DNA from: Solobacterium sp.
Lineage (GTDB): Bacteria; Bacillota_I; Bacilli_A; Erysipelotrichales; Erysipelotrichaceae
NCBI GenBank assembly: GCA_017510405.1
Contig: JAFWNG010000007.1
Coordinates: 1-64,000, forward strand
Reading direction: 5' to 3'
Length of the DNA: 64,000 nt
Positions 7,634 through 15,215 of this stretch are shown piece after piece (positions within the stretch are counted from its first letter, which is position 1; each line of letters opens with the position of its first letter). The translations under genes were made by a program, and so were the position numbers. The notes beneath the pieces were generated by a model. The model saw only the letters and a list, made by a program, of their open reading frames with translations. It did not search any database and had not been told where the DNA came from.

Positions 7634-10033
7634 ATGAAAACATTACGTGAACGATTAAACAGTGAATGGCTGTTCTGTGACGGCGGCAGCGGTACGATCC
7701 TGCAGAGACAGGGGCTTCGTCCCGGTGAATTCCCCGATACATGGAATCTGACGCATCCGGAAGCCATTCTGGACCTGTATTCCGGTTATCTGAATGCCGG
7801 ATGCGATATTTTCAATACCAATACATTCGGTACGAACCGCTTCCATTTTCCCGAAGGCACCGATGAGATCGTACGGGCGGCGGTAAGTCTTGCGAAAGAA
7901 GCACGCATCCGCACCGGCCGCGAAGATGCGTTCATCGCGCTGGACATCGGGCCGACCGGCAAACTGCTGGAGCCGTACGGCGACCTGCCGTTTGAGGAAG
8001 CCGTGGACGCGTTCGGTGAAGTCATCCGGACCGGTGCCGCCTGCGGTGCGGATCTGGTACTGATCGAAACGATGAATGACTCGTATGAGGCAAAGGCAGC
8101 GCTGCTTGCCGCAAAGGAAAACTGCAGTCTGCCCGTCTTTATCACAACGACTTATGACAGCGAGGGACGCCTGCTGAACGGAGCGTCGCCGGAATCGCTG
8201 ATCCCGATGCTGGAAGGCCTCGGAGCCGATGCCCTCGGCATCAACTGTTCCCTTGGACCGGATGAAATGGTCAGTATTATCGACCGCATCCGCGCGGTTA
8301 CTTCCCTGCCGCTGATCGTCAACCCCAATGCCGGACTTCCGAAGACTGTGGAAGGCAGAACGGTATACCTGGTGTCTCCGGAAAGTTTCACACGATCCAT
8401 GACGGCGATCGCCGCAGCCGGCGCGCAGGTCATGGGCGGCTGCTGCGGAACAACACCCGAGCATATCCGTTCAATGCGTGAAGCAGTCCGTAAGCTGCCC
8501 TTCGTACCGGCAAAGGCGAAAAAGCGCACGATCGTTACGTCGGCGCAGAACGCGTGTGAAATCGGCACCCGCGGCATCGTGATCGGCGAACGCATCAATC
8601 CCACCGGAAAGAAACGCTTCCGCCAGGCTCTTCTGGAAAATGATCTCGATTATGTGATCAGCCAGGGACTGGATCAGGAAGATGCCGGTGCGGATATCCT
8701 CGACGTCAATGTCGGCGTACCGGGAATCGATGAGGCCGCAGTCATGAAGAACGTCATGCAGAAACTGCAGGCAGTCACTTCCCTGCCGCTGCAGATCGAC
8801 TCCTCCGACCCTCGCGTCCTGGAATGCGCCGTTCGTCTCTACAACGGCAAGCCGATGATCAACTCGGTCAGCGGAAAGAAGGAATCACTGGAGACCGTGC
8901 TTCCGATCGCCGCGAAATACGGCGCTGTCGTCGTCGGCCTGTGCCTGGATGAAAACGGCATTCCCGAGACTGCGGACGGACGGATCGCCATCGGCAGACG
9001 GATCATCGAAGAAGCTGAACGCCTCGGCATACCGAAACACGATATCGTTCTGGACGGACTGACTCTGACGATCTCCTCCGAAGCAAACGCTGCGCGCGTT
9101 ACGCTGGAGACGGTACGGCGGATCCGGGAAGAACTCGGTGTTCACGCCATACTCGGCGTTTCCAACGTTTCCTTCGGACTGCCGGAAAGAAAAGTGCTCA
9201 ATGCGGCATTCCTTACCATGGCCATGCAGAACGGACTGTCCTCTGCCATTATCAATCCCAATGACGCGCTGATGATGAGCGCCCTGCGCGCTTCCGACGC
9301 GCTGCTCGGCCAGGATGAAAACTGTCTGCGCTATATCGATACATTCCGTGAATCCGCTTCGGTGTCCATGACACTGTCCGGCAAGAAAACAACTGCCGCT
9401 GCCGAAGCCGCGGATCTGTTCGGCTGTATCGTACACGGACAGACCTCTCAGGCCGCCGCCTTTACGAAGAAACTGCTGGAAAGCGGTACGCCTGCCATGG
9501 AACTGATCGATTCACAGCTCATCCCTGCTCTTGACGAAGTCGGCAAAGGCTTTGAGAAAAAGACCGTATTCCTGCCGCAGCTGCTGATGAGCGCAGATGC
9601 CGCAAAAGCCTCATTTGCCGTGATCAAAGACGCAATGAAAGACAGCGGCAGTGAGCCGAAAGGAACGATCATACTTGCCACGGTCAAAGGCGATATCCAC
9701 GATATCGGCAAGAACATCGTGAAAGTGCTTCTGGAAAACTACGGCTACAATGTTCTTGATCTTGGAAAAGATGTTGCGCCGGAAACGATCGTGCAGGCAG
9801 CCATCGATCACAACGTCTCGCTGGTCGGTCTTTCCGCTTTGATGACGACAACAGTCACGTCGATGAAGGAAACGATCGAACTGTTCCGCAAAGTCCGTCC
9901 CGATACAACCATTATTGTCGGCGGCGCGGTACTGACGCAGGAATATGCCGATCAGATCGGTGCGGACGCCTATGCAAAAGACGCCATGGAGACCGTCCGT
10001 TTCGCCGACCGCTTCTTCGGTTTTGCCGAATAA
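7634..10033 (+). CDS. metH: Cobalamin-dependent methionine synthase MetH (without activation domain)
   Basis: A 799-residue enzyme transferring a methyl group from 5-methyl-THF to homocysteine. Domains in order: homocysteine-binding barrel (1-300) with zinc ligands in GINCSLG near 215 and GGCCGTTPEH near 280; pterin-binding barrel (about 320-580) with GERINPTGKK; four-helix B12 cap (about 600-680); and Rossmann B12 domain with the cobalt-ligating DIHDIGKN near 696. The usual fourth domain is missing and supplied by the preceding gene. GGAGA lies eight bases before ATG 7634. An earlier in-frame ATG inside the upstream gene is rejected. Confidence 0.96.
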   Translation: MKTLRERLNSEWLFCDGGSGTILQRQGLRPGEFPDTWNLTHPEAILDLYSGYLNAGCDIFNTNTFGTNRFHFPEGTDEIVRAAVSLAKEARIRTGREDAFIALDIGPTGKLLEPYGDLPFEEAVDAFGEVIRTGAACGADLVLIETMNDSYEAKAALLAAKENCSLPVFITTTYDSEGRLLNGASPESLIPMLEGLGADALGINCSLGPDEMVSIIDRIRAVTSLPLIVNPNAGLPKTVEGRTVYLVSPESFTRSMTAIAAAGAQVMGGCCGTTPEHIRSMREAVRKLPFVPAKAKKRTIVTSAQNACEIGTRGIVIGERINPTGKKRFRQALLENDLDYVISQGLDQEDAGADILDVNVGVPGIDEAAVMKNVMQKLQAVTSLPLQIDSSDPRVLECAVRLYNGKPMINSVSGKKESLETVLPIAAKYGAVVVGLCLDENGIPETADGRIAIGRRIIEEAERLGIPKHDIVLDGLTLTISSEANAARVTLETVRRIREELGVHAILGVSNVSFGLPERKVLNAAFLTMAMQNGLSSAIINPNDALMMSALRASDALLGQDENCLRYIDTFRESASVSMTLSGKKTTAAAEAADLFGCIVHGQTSQAAAFTKKLLESGTPAMELIDSQLIPALDEVGKGFEKKTVFLPQLLMSADAAKASFAVIKDAMKDSGSEPKGTIILATVKGDIHDIGKNIVKVLLENYGYNVLDLGKDVAPETIVQAAIDHNVSLVGLSALMTTTVTSMKETIELFRKVRPDTTIIVGGAVLTQEYADQIGADAYAKDAMETVRFADRFFGFAE

Positions 10034-10049
10034 TCACTGTATCTTACAG

Positions 10050-10074
10050 GCCGTGCGCATGCCGCGCGGCTTTT
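10050..10074 (+). terminator. metH intrinsic terminator
   Basis: An 8-bp stem GCCGTGCG/CGCGCGGC with one G-T pair and a 5-base loop is followed by TTTT, 17 bases after the metH stop. Confidence 0.75.
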
Positions 10075-10081
10075 CAAATTC

Positions 10082-10102
10082 AAAAAAGGACATTTCTGTC
10101 CT
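10082..10102 (-). terminator. Terminator of the ECF S-component operon
   Basis: On the minus strand AGGACA-GAAA-TGTCCT is followed by a T run. It lies directly after the stop at 10106, back to back with the metH terminator. Confidence 0.85.
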
Positions 10103-10105
10103 CTT

Positions 10106-10603
10106 TCAGTTCAGTTTCTCCAGCGCATGCACCAGCGGGCGGAACAGTACAGCGGCGACGATCCCGTTGGAAACGCAGTGGATCAGATCGTACGGAATGC
10201 CGGCCACCCACCACGCGACCGCAGCTTTCCAGCCCGAGAGCACCAGTGTCGTAAGCGAGCACAGCATGCCGAACAGCAGTCCGTAGGCTGCAGCCAGGAC
10301 AATGTACATGAACGCACTCTCGCTTTTCGGGATCATTGCCGTAACGATCACCAGCAGCGGCCACACATAGAAATAGGTCACTGTCCAGATACTGATGCCC
10401 CACCATATGCTTTCCAGCAGTGCGAACAGCAGCGCCGAGCACATTGCCTTCCGGGTCCCGAAATGCACTGTGTAAACCATCAGAAGCACTGTGACCAGTT
10501 CCACATTCGGCAGCGCGTTCAGAAGAAACTTCGCCGCCTCCAGCACCGCTGTCATCGCTGCGATCTGCACCAGATCCAGGACCGGTCCTGTCTTCTTACT
10601 CAT
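10106..10603 (-). CDS. ECF transporter S component, probable cobalamin or corrinoid uptake
   Basis: A 165-residue membrane protein with about five to six hydrophobic helices, the size and look of an energy-coupling-factor substrate-binding subunit. It opens with VQIAAMTAVLEAAKFLLN, close to the alanine-rich first-helix motif that contacts the T subunit. It is ATGA-coupled to the DUF4430 protein and lies behind a cobalamin riboswitch, so a B12 or precursor substrate is likely. No EcfA or EcfT gene is beside it; a shared group II module elsewhere is expected. The fold call is firm, the substrate inferred. Confidence 0.85.
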   Translation of the reverse strand: MSKKTGPVLDLVQIAAMTAVLEAAKFLLNALPNVELVTVLLMVYTVHFGTRKAMCSALLFALLESIWWGISIWTVTYFYVWPLLVIVTAMIPKSESAFMYIVLAAAYGLLFGMLCSLTTLVLSGWKAAVAWWVAGIPYDLIHCVSNGIVAAVLFRPLVHALEKLN

Positions 10604-11013
10604 TCGTAGATTTCGTATACAAATGAGAAGGTATCTTTGTCAGCGACCGGCTGCTGATCGGCGCCGTACTGACCGTATTCACCGTTGACGTAGATTGCCC
10701 AGTACGCCTGGTCTTTTTCATAGTCTGCGGTCAGTCCGTTGATCGCCGTGATGTACATGCCGTACTCACCGGTACCGCCGTCATATGTGAAATCCGATGT
10801 TTTTCTCAGTTCATCCATTGCCTCTGACAGGTATTCCGCATCGGTCTTCATGTCATACTTCTTTGTCAGTTCCTGATCGTCTTTTACTTCGATGACGATG
10901 CTTTTGGAACCGGTCTGCGTTTTCGGCTTCAGCAGTCCCCAGATGCCGTAGAAGATCAGCGCCACAGCGACAAGCAGCGCGATCGCATAAGTTCTTTTTT
11001 TGTTTTCAGTCAT
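10600..11013 (-). CDS. DUF4430 membrane-anchored protein, putative extracellular corrinoid binder
   Basis: A 137-residue protein with an N-terminal membrane anchor (residues 7-27) and an outward DUF4430 domain. DUF4430 is related to the C-terminal domain of vitamin B12 carriers such as transcobalamin. The signature is WAIYVNGEYGQYG near residue 107, then VADKDTFSFVYE. The true start at 11013 follows AGGAGGGGAG; longer in-frame extension runs through the riboswitch and is not coding. It is first gene under the riboswitch and coupled to the S component. Binding of corrinoid is inference. Confidence 0.82.
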   Translation of the reverse strand: MTENKKRTYAIALLVAVALIFYGIWGLLKPKTQTGSKSIVIEVKDDQELTKKYDMKTDAEYLSEAMDELRKTSDFTYDGGTGEYGMYITAINGLTADYEKDQAYWAIYVNGEYGQYGADQQPVADKDTFSFVYEIYE

Positions 11014-11029
11014 ACTATCTCCCCTCCTG

Positions 11030-11057
11030 AAAAAAAGACCGTGACACGGGTCACGGT
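11030..11057 (-). terminator. Riboswitch expression-platform terminator
   Basis: Minus strand: ACCGTGAC-CCGT-GTCACGGT stem (11038-11057) followed by a T run of about seven, ending just before the AGGAGG of the DUF4430 gene. Its position between the aptamer and the coding start fits transcriptional attenuation by B12. Confidence 0.8.
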
Positions 11058-11109
11058 GCACGACAAAAAGGACGCTTCGTCCGGAATGCCGCATGCAGCC
11101 AATGACTCG

Positions 11110-11300
11110 TGGCCCATGGACCGAAGCAGGCAGGTCTCCTGGCTCAAGCATTACATTCCTGCAGCCTTCTCGGTCTCCCAATGGCTTCCTGCAGGAACAG
11201 GCTTTTACAGTGACGAGTTCGCACAGGTCTTTCACCTGTTTCCCTATTCTGGATGACCAGTGAATTTCTTCACTCATCCCACCTGGTTCGCTCCGCTGTA
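11110..11300 (-). ncRNA. Cobalamin riboswitch
   Basis: Read on the minus strand the conserved elements appear in order: AGGGAAACAGGTGAAAG (11229-11245), a CACTG-type internal element near 11210, GCCATTGGGA near 11180 and the B12 box AGCCAGGAGACCTGCC (about 11128-11144). It lies upstream of the DUF4430 and S-component genes and is followed by an intrinsic terminator, so B12 should switch the uptake genes off. Exact ends are estimated. Confidence 0.93.
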
Positions 11301-11353
11301 CTTCAGCAGGAAAATCGTATCATAAAACCGCCTTCAGCGGTACAATCACCCGG

Positions 11354-11381
11354 AAAAAAGGAGAAACATCATCGTTTCTCC
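11354..11381 (-). terminator. cysK terminator
   Basis: Minus strand: GGAGAAAC-GATGAT-GTTTCTCC followed by TTTTTT, just after the cysK stop. It separates cysK from the riboswitch. Confidence 0.88.
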
Positions 11382-11389
11382 CTGTCATG

Positions 11390-12316
11390 CTAATCAAACA
11401 GTGCGGTCGAGAGATAGCGGTCGCCGGAATCCGGCAGAAGTACCACGATCGTTTTGCCGGCATTTTCTTCCCGTTTCGCCAGCTGGATCCCTGCCCATAC
11501 GGCTGCGCCTGCCGAGATGCCGACCAGTGCGCCTTCCGATTTTGAGAACTCGGCTCCGGTACGGACCGCATCTTCGTCCTTTACCCGGATGATCTCATCG
11601 TATACGGATGTATCCAGCACTTTCGGAACAAAGTTTGCGCCGATCCCCTGGATCCCGTGCGGGCCTGCTTTTCCTTCGGATAAGACCGGTGAGGAATCCG
11701 GTTCCACTGCCGCCACATAAATATCGGGATTCTGTTCTTTCAGATAATGTCCGGTGCCGGTGATCGTTCCGCCGGTGCCGATACCTGCCACAAAGATATC
11801 CACGGTGCCGTCGGTATCTTCCCAGATCTCCGGTCCTGTCGTCCGGTAGTGAGCTTCGGCATTTGCCGGATTGTCAAACTGTGCCGGTATAAAGGAACCC
11901 GGCATCTGTGTGCACAGTTCTTCTGCTTTTTCAATTGCGCCGGCCATGCCCTTTTTTCCGTCGCTCAGCACGACTTCCGCACCGTACTGACGGATCAGCT
12001 TGATGCGTTCCGCGGAAAAGGAATCCGGCATGACAATGATGACTTTATAGCCCCGTGCCGTACCGACAGCGGCCAGTCCGATCCCGGTGTTGCCGGATGT
12101 CGGTTCAATGATCGTTCCGCCCTGTTTCAGCACGCCGCGCTGTTCGGCATCGTCGATCATCGCTTTCGCGACGCGGTCCTTGGCAGATCCGCTCACATTG
12201 AAGTATTCCAGTTTCGCCAGCAGCTTTGCTTTCAGATCGTATTTCTTCTCGAGATGCGTCATCTCCAGAAGCGGTGTATGTCCGATCAGCTGATCCACTG
12301 ATGTATAGATTTTCAT
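11390..12316 (-). CDS. cysK: Cysteine synthase (O-acetylserine sulfhydrylase)
   Basis: A 308-residue PLP enzyme making cysteine from O-acetylserine and sulfide. The PLP lysine is in NVSGSAKDR near residue 45, the substrate loop TSGNTGIGLA near 70, the phosphate-binding GIGTGGTITGTG near 178 and the PLP-N1 serine region GISAGAAVWAG near 268. Length is standard. AGGGGGAA precedes the ATG. It is a single gene with its own terminator. Cystathionine beta-synthase-type relatives are longer, so CysK is the best call. Confidence 0.95.
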   Translation of the reverse strand: MKIYTSVDQLIGHTPLLEMTHLEKKYDLKAKLLAKLEYFNVSGSAKDRVAKAMIDDAEQRGVLKQGGTIIEPTSGNTGIGLAAVGTARGYKVIIVMPDSFSAERIKLIRQYGAEVVLSDGKKGMAGAIEKAEELCTQMPGSFIPAQFDNPANAEAHYRTTGPEIWEDTDGTVDIFVAGIGTGGTITGTGHYLKEQNPDIYVAAVEPDSSPVLSEGKAGPHGIQGIGANFVPKVLDTSVYDEIIRVKDEDAVRTGAEFSKSEGALVGISAGAAVWAGIQLAKREENAGKTIVVLLPDSGDRYLSTALFD

Positions 12317-12376
12317 GCAGTATTCCCCCTGTTTCTGTCTCTCACTCTATGCCGTCCAATCATTTCCGTCAAGCAT

Positions 12377-13891
12377 CTACAGCGTCAGAAGGATGCCGCT
12401 GATAAGAAGCGCCAGCGGTACAAATACCGTATCGCTGCCCTCTTTGCTGACAAGCTCCGTCACCGTTCCTGCGCATGCCATGGCAGCTGTTCTGAGGATC
12501 ATTCCGGCCGTCAGCGGAAGGCCGAAACAGATCTGCGTGATACATCCGGCCGAGAAAGAAAATACAAACATGGCAAGAGATCCTTCCACCGATTTTTTCC
12601 CGTCCGTCAGGGACCATGTGATGCGGTGCCTGCCGTACGGTATGCCGACAAGCGCCGCCATTGCGTCGCCGATGCCCCACATCAGGATCACCATGATGCA
12701 GAAGTCCTGCCGTCCGAGCATTCCCCACGCCCCGGCCGCAACCGCCGCAATGGTGAAGAACAGCAGAAGCAGGCTTTTCTTGATCTCTCCCGGTTTCTTT
12801 TCCGTGAACAGTTCACTGTACAGGGCAAACCGTTCGGCAAATACCAGGACCGGATAGAGCACGACCGCGATCAGGATCAGCGTAATGACCGCTGCCTGCC
12901 ACGATGTCGCCGCCGTGATCAGCCGGATCACACAGGTAAACGCCACCAGATGCAGCAGTTTCCGGAACACATGCCGCGGCACGATATTGAGGCGGCGGAT
13001 CACCAGCAGAACGGCGATACACGGAAGAATGTACAGAACAAATGCTTTCAGGCACCGAAGGATATCCGGGACATAGGGCACCGACAGGATCCCTTCACGG
13101 TAATGCAGAAAGATCAGGACAGCGCCCATGACCGTCAGGACTGCACCGGTCACATAACCGACGATCCGGTCGCTGACACGGTTGGCAAAATGCGCCGAGG
13201 CAAGCGAACAAAGCGTTGCGACGGCTGCGCACAGCACAAGGATTCCCGCTTTTTCCTGAATGATCGCGGGATGGATCCAGATATGCGCCGCCGCGGCAAT
13301 CAGCGCGGTAAACGTCATGATCAGCGTACTGGTGCCGACTGCCCGTTTCCGGTCCATGCCGAGGAACACCGTGAATACGACAAGCATCATCATCCCGCCG
13401 CCGGTCCCGACAAAGCCGGTTCCGAACCCGATCGTCAGGCCGAAGAACAGTGAGATCAGAACTCCCTTCCAGTCAAGAGCCGTCCCCTTCTCCACGACGC
13501 GGTCTTTGGAGGAATCCGGTTTAACAAGGAACCGGATGCCGATGCAGAACGTCAGAAACAGTGTGAATCCGCCCAGCACAACATTGCCTGCCAGCCACGC
13601 CGCGTAGCTTCCCGCTATGCACATGGAAAGGATGCATGCCATCATGATCCAGCCGCGTTTCAGATCGATATTTTTATAGCGGATATACGTCATTGCCGTT
13701 ACGGCAGACCCGAGGATATCCGAGGCCAGGGCGATCGCTGTCGCCTGATAGGCACCGGTCTCTCCGGCAAACGAAGGACAGAGGACGATCAGGATGGGAA
13801 CCATGACGGTCGCCGCCGACAGTCCCGCCAGTCCGGTGCCGATCCCCGCTCCGGCAGCCGCCAGTATGATCCATAAATATTCAGTTAACAT
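12377..13891 (-). CDS. Fusion of a TauE/SafE-family permease and a polyprenol/phytol kinase-like membrane domain
   Basis: A 504-residue membrane protein with two recognisable halves. Residues 1-260 look like a TSUP (TauE/SafE) anion exporter: GAGIGTGLAGLSAATVM at the start and GFGTGFVGTGGGMMM near 155, the inverted-repeat signatures. Residues 290-504 look like the CTP-dependent dolichol/phytol kinase and CDP-diglyceride synthase superfamily: RKLLHLVAFT near 315, GIGDAMAALVGIPYGRHR near 408 and GKKSVEGSLAMF near 430. Each half usually occurs alone. The reading frame is continuous. Function of the fusion is unknown. Confidence 0.78.
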   Translation of the reverse strand: MLTEYLWIILAAAGAGIGTGLAGLSAATVMVPILIVLCPSFAGETGAYQATAIALASDILGSAVTAMTYIRYKNIDLKRGWIMMACILSMCIAGSYAAWLAGNVVLGGFTLFLTFCIGIRFLVKPDSSKDRVVEKGTALDWKGVLISLFFGLTIGFGTGFVGTGGGMMMLVVFTVFLGMDRKRAVGTSTLIMTFTALIAAAAHIWIHPAIIQEKAGILVLCAAVATLCSLASAHFANRVSDRIVGYVTGAVLTVMGAVLIFLHYREGILSVPYVPDILRCLKAFVLYILPCIAVLLVIRRLNIVPRHVFRKLLHLVAFTCVIRLITAATSWQAAVITLILIAVVLYPVLVFAERFALYSELFTEKKPGEIKKSLLLLFFTIAAVAAGAWGMLGRQDFCIMVILMWGIGDAMAALVGIPYGRHRITWSLTDGKKSVEGSLAMFVFSFSAGCITQICFGLPLTAGMILRTAAMACAGTVTELVSKEGSDTVFVPLALLISGILLTL

Positions 13892-13962
13892 AGTTCAATT
13901 CTACATGAAGATATTGACCGAAAACAGTCTGTCAGTATTATTTTACAATTCGATACCGTAAC

Positions 13963-13989
13963 AAAAAACAGCCCTGTGCATAAGCACAG
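13963..13989 (-). terminator. ald terminator
   Basis: Minus strand: CTGTGC-TTAT-GCACAG stem with flanking pairing, then a T run interrupted only by a G. It is located just after the ald stop. Confidence 0.75.
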
Positions 13990-14001
13990 AACTGCATGCT
14001 C

Positions 14002-15120
14002 TTATCCGATCAGCGTATGAATATTGGTATACTCATACCCTTCGAAACTGTCTGCCACGTTGCGGCAGGTCAGTTTTCCGTCATACGTATTCACCGCCAG
14101 AGCGATGGCTTCACTGTCCCTCGCGGCAGCTTCCAGACCTTTGTCCGCAATGATCAGTCCGTAGCGGACCGTGGCATTGGTCAGCGCGATCGTGGAAGTG
14201 CGCGGAACAGCTCCCGGCATATTGCCGACACAGTAATGTACGATGCCGTCCTCAATGTAGATCGGGTCATCGTGTGTCGTCATATGCGATGTTTCGCCAC
14301 AGCCGCCCTGGTCGACCGCAACGTCCACAAATACCGCTCCCGGCTTCATCTCCTTCAGATATTTTTTCTTGAAGAGTTTCGGCGTAGACTTGCCCGGCAC
14401 AAGTGCGCTTCCGATCACGAGATCTGCCTCTTTCACTGCCCGCTCGATATTCGCGTCCGTGGATACCAGTGTCTGAATGCGTGATCCGAACAGTTCATCC
14501 AGCTGTTCCAGGCGTTTCAGACTGATGTCGATGATCGTGACATCCGCACCCATGCCGACTGCGATCCGGCATGCGTTTGTACCTACTGTTCCGCCGCCGA
14601 GGATGACGACCTTCGCTTTCGGCGTTCCCGGCACACCGGCCAGAAGCACGCCTTCGCCGCCGAACTTCTTTTCCAGATACTTCGCGCCTTCCTGAATGGA
14701 CAGTCTTCCGGCGATCTGCGACATCGGCGCCAGCAGCGGCAGGGAGCGGTCTTTTTCCTGCAGGGTCTCATAGGCAACGCCTTTGACCTTACCCTTCAGC
14801 AGGGCATCCATCTGCGCCTGATCCGCCGCAAGATGGAGGTAGGTATACAGGATAAGTCCGTCATGGAACAGTTCATATTCCTCCTCCAGCGGTTCTTTGA
14901 CCTTGACCATCATGTCCGCTTCCGCCCAGACATCTTTTGCATGCTCATACAGCAGAGCACCTGCTTCGGCATACTCCGCATCACTGAATCCGGAGCCGCC
15001 GCCGGCTCCTTTTTCAATAATGACCGTGTGTCCGTGACGTACATATTCTCTGACGTTGTCCGGTGTCAGTCCGACCCGGAATTCATTATTCTTGATTTCT
15101 CTGACACATCCGATCTTCAT
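14002..15120 (-). CDS. ald: Alanine dehydrogenase
   Basis: A 372-residue NAD-dependent L-alanine dehydrogenase, converting alanine to pyruvate and ammonia. It begins MKIGCVREIKNNEFRVGLTP, typical of the AlaDH/PNT family, with KVKEPLEEEY near residue 72 (substrate lysine), LHLAADQ near 95 (catalytic His) and the Rossmann motif VILGGGTVGTNA near 172. Full length. Monocistronic, with a terminator at both ends of the region. It provides nitrogen or carbon from alanine. Confidence 0.95.
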   Translation of the reverse strand: MKIGCVREIKNNEFRVGLTPDNVREYVRHGHTVIIEKGAGGGSGFSDAEYAEAGALLYEHAKDVWAEADMMVKVKEPLEEEYELFHDGLILYTYLHLAADQAQMDALLKGKVKGVAYETLQEKDRSLPLLAPMSQIAGRLSIQEGAKYLEKKFGGEGVLLAGVPGTPKAKVVILGGGTVGTNACRIAVGMGADVTIIDISLKRLEQLDELFGSRIQTLVSTDANIERAVKEADLVIGSALVPGKSTPKLFKKKYLKEMKPGAVFVDVAVDQGGCGETSHMTTHDDPIYIEDGIVHYCVGNMPGAVPRTSTIALTNATVRYGLIIADKGLEAAARDSEAIALAVNTYDGKLTCRNVADSFEGYEYTNIHTLIG

Positions 15121-15180
15121 AACAATTATCTCCTTCTGTCTATATTCTAGAAGATTTTACGCGGTGATACAAACCGACAT

Positions 15181-15206
15181 AAAAAACCGGATCTTTACCG
15201 ATCCGG
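15181..15206 (-). terminator. glnS terminator
   Basis: Minus strand: CCGGATC-GGTAAA-GATCCGG followed by TTTTTT, ten bases after the glnS stop. Confidence 0.9.
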
Positions 15207-15215
15207 TCTGTCATA

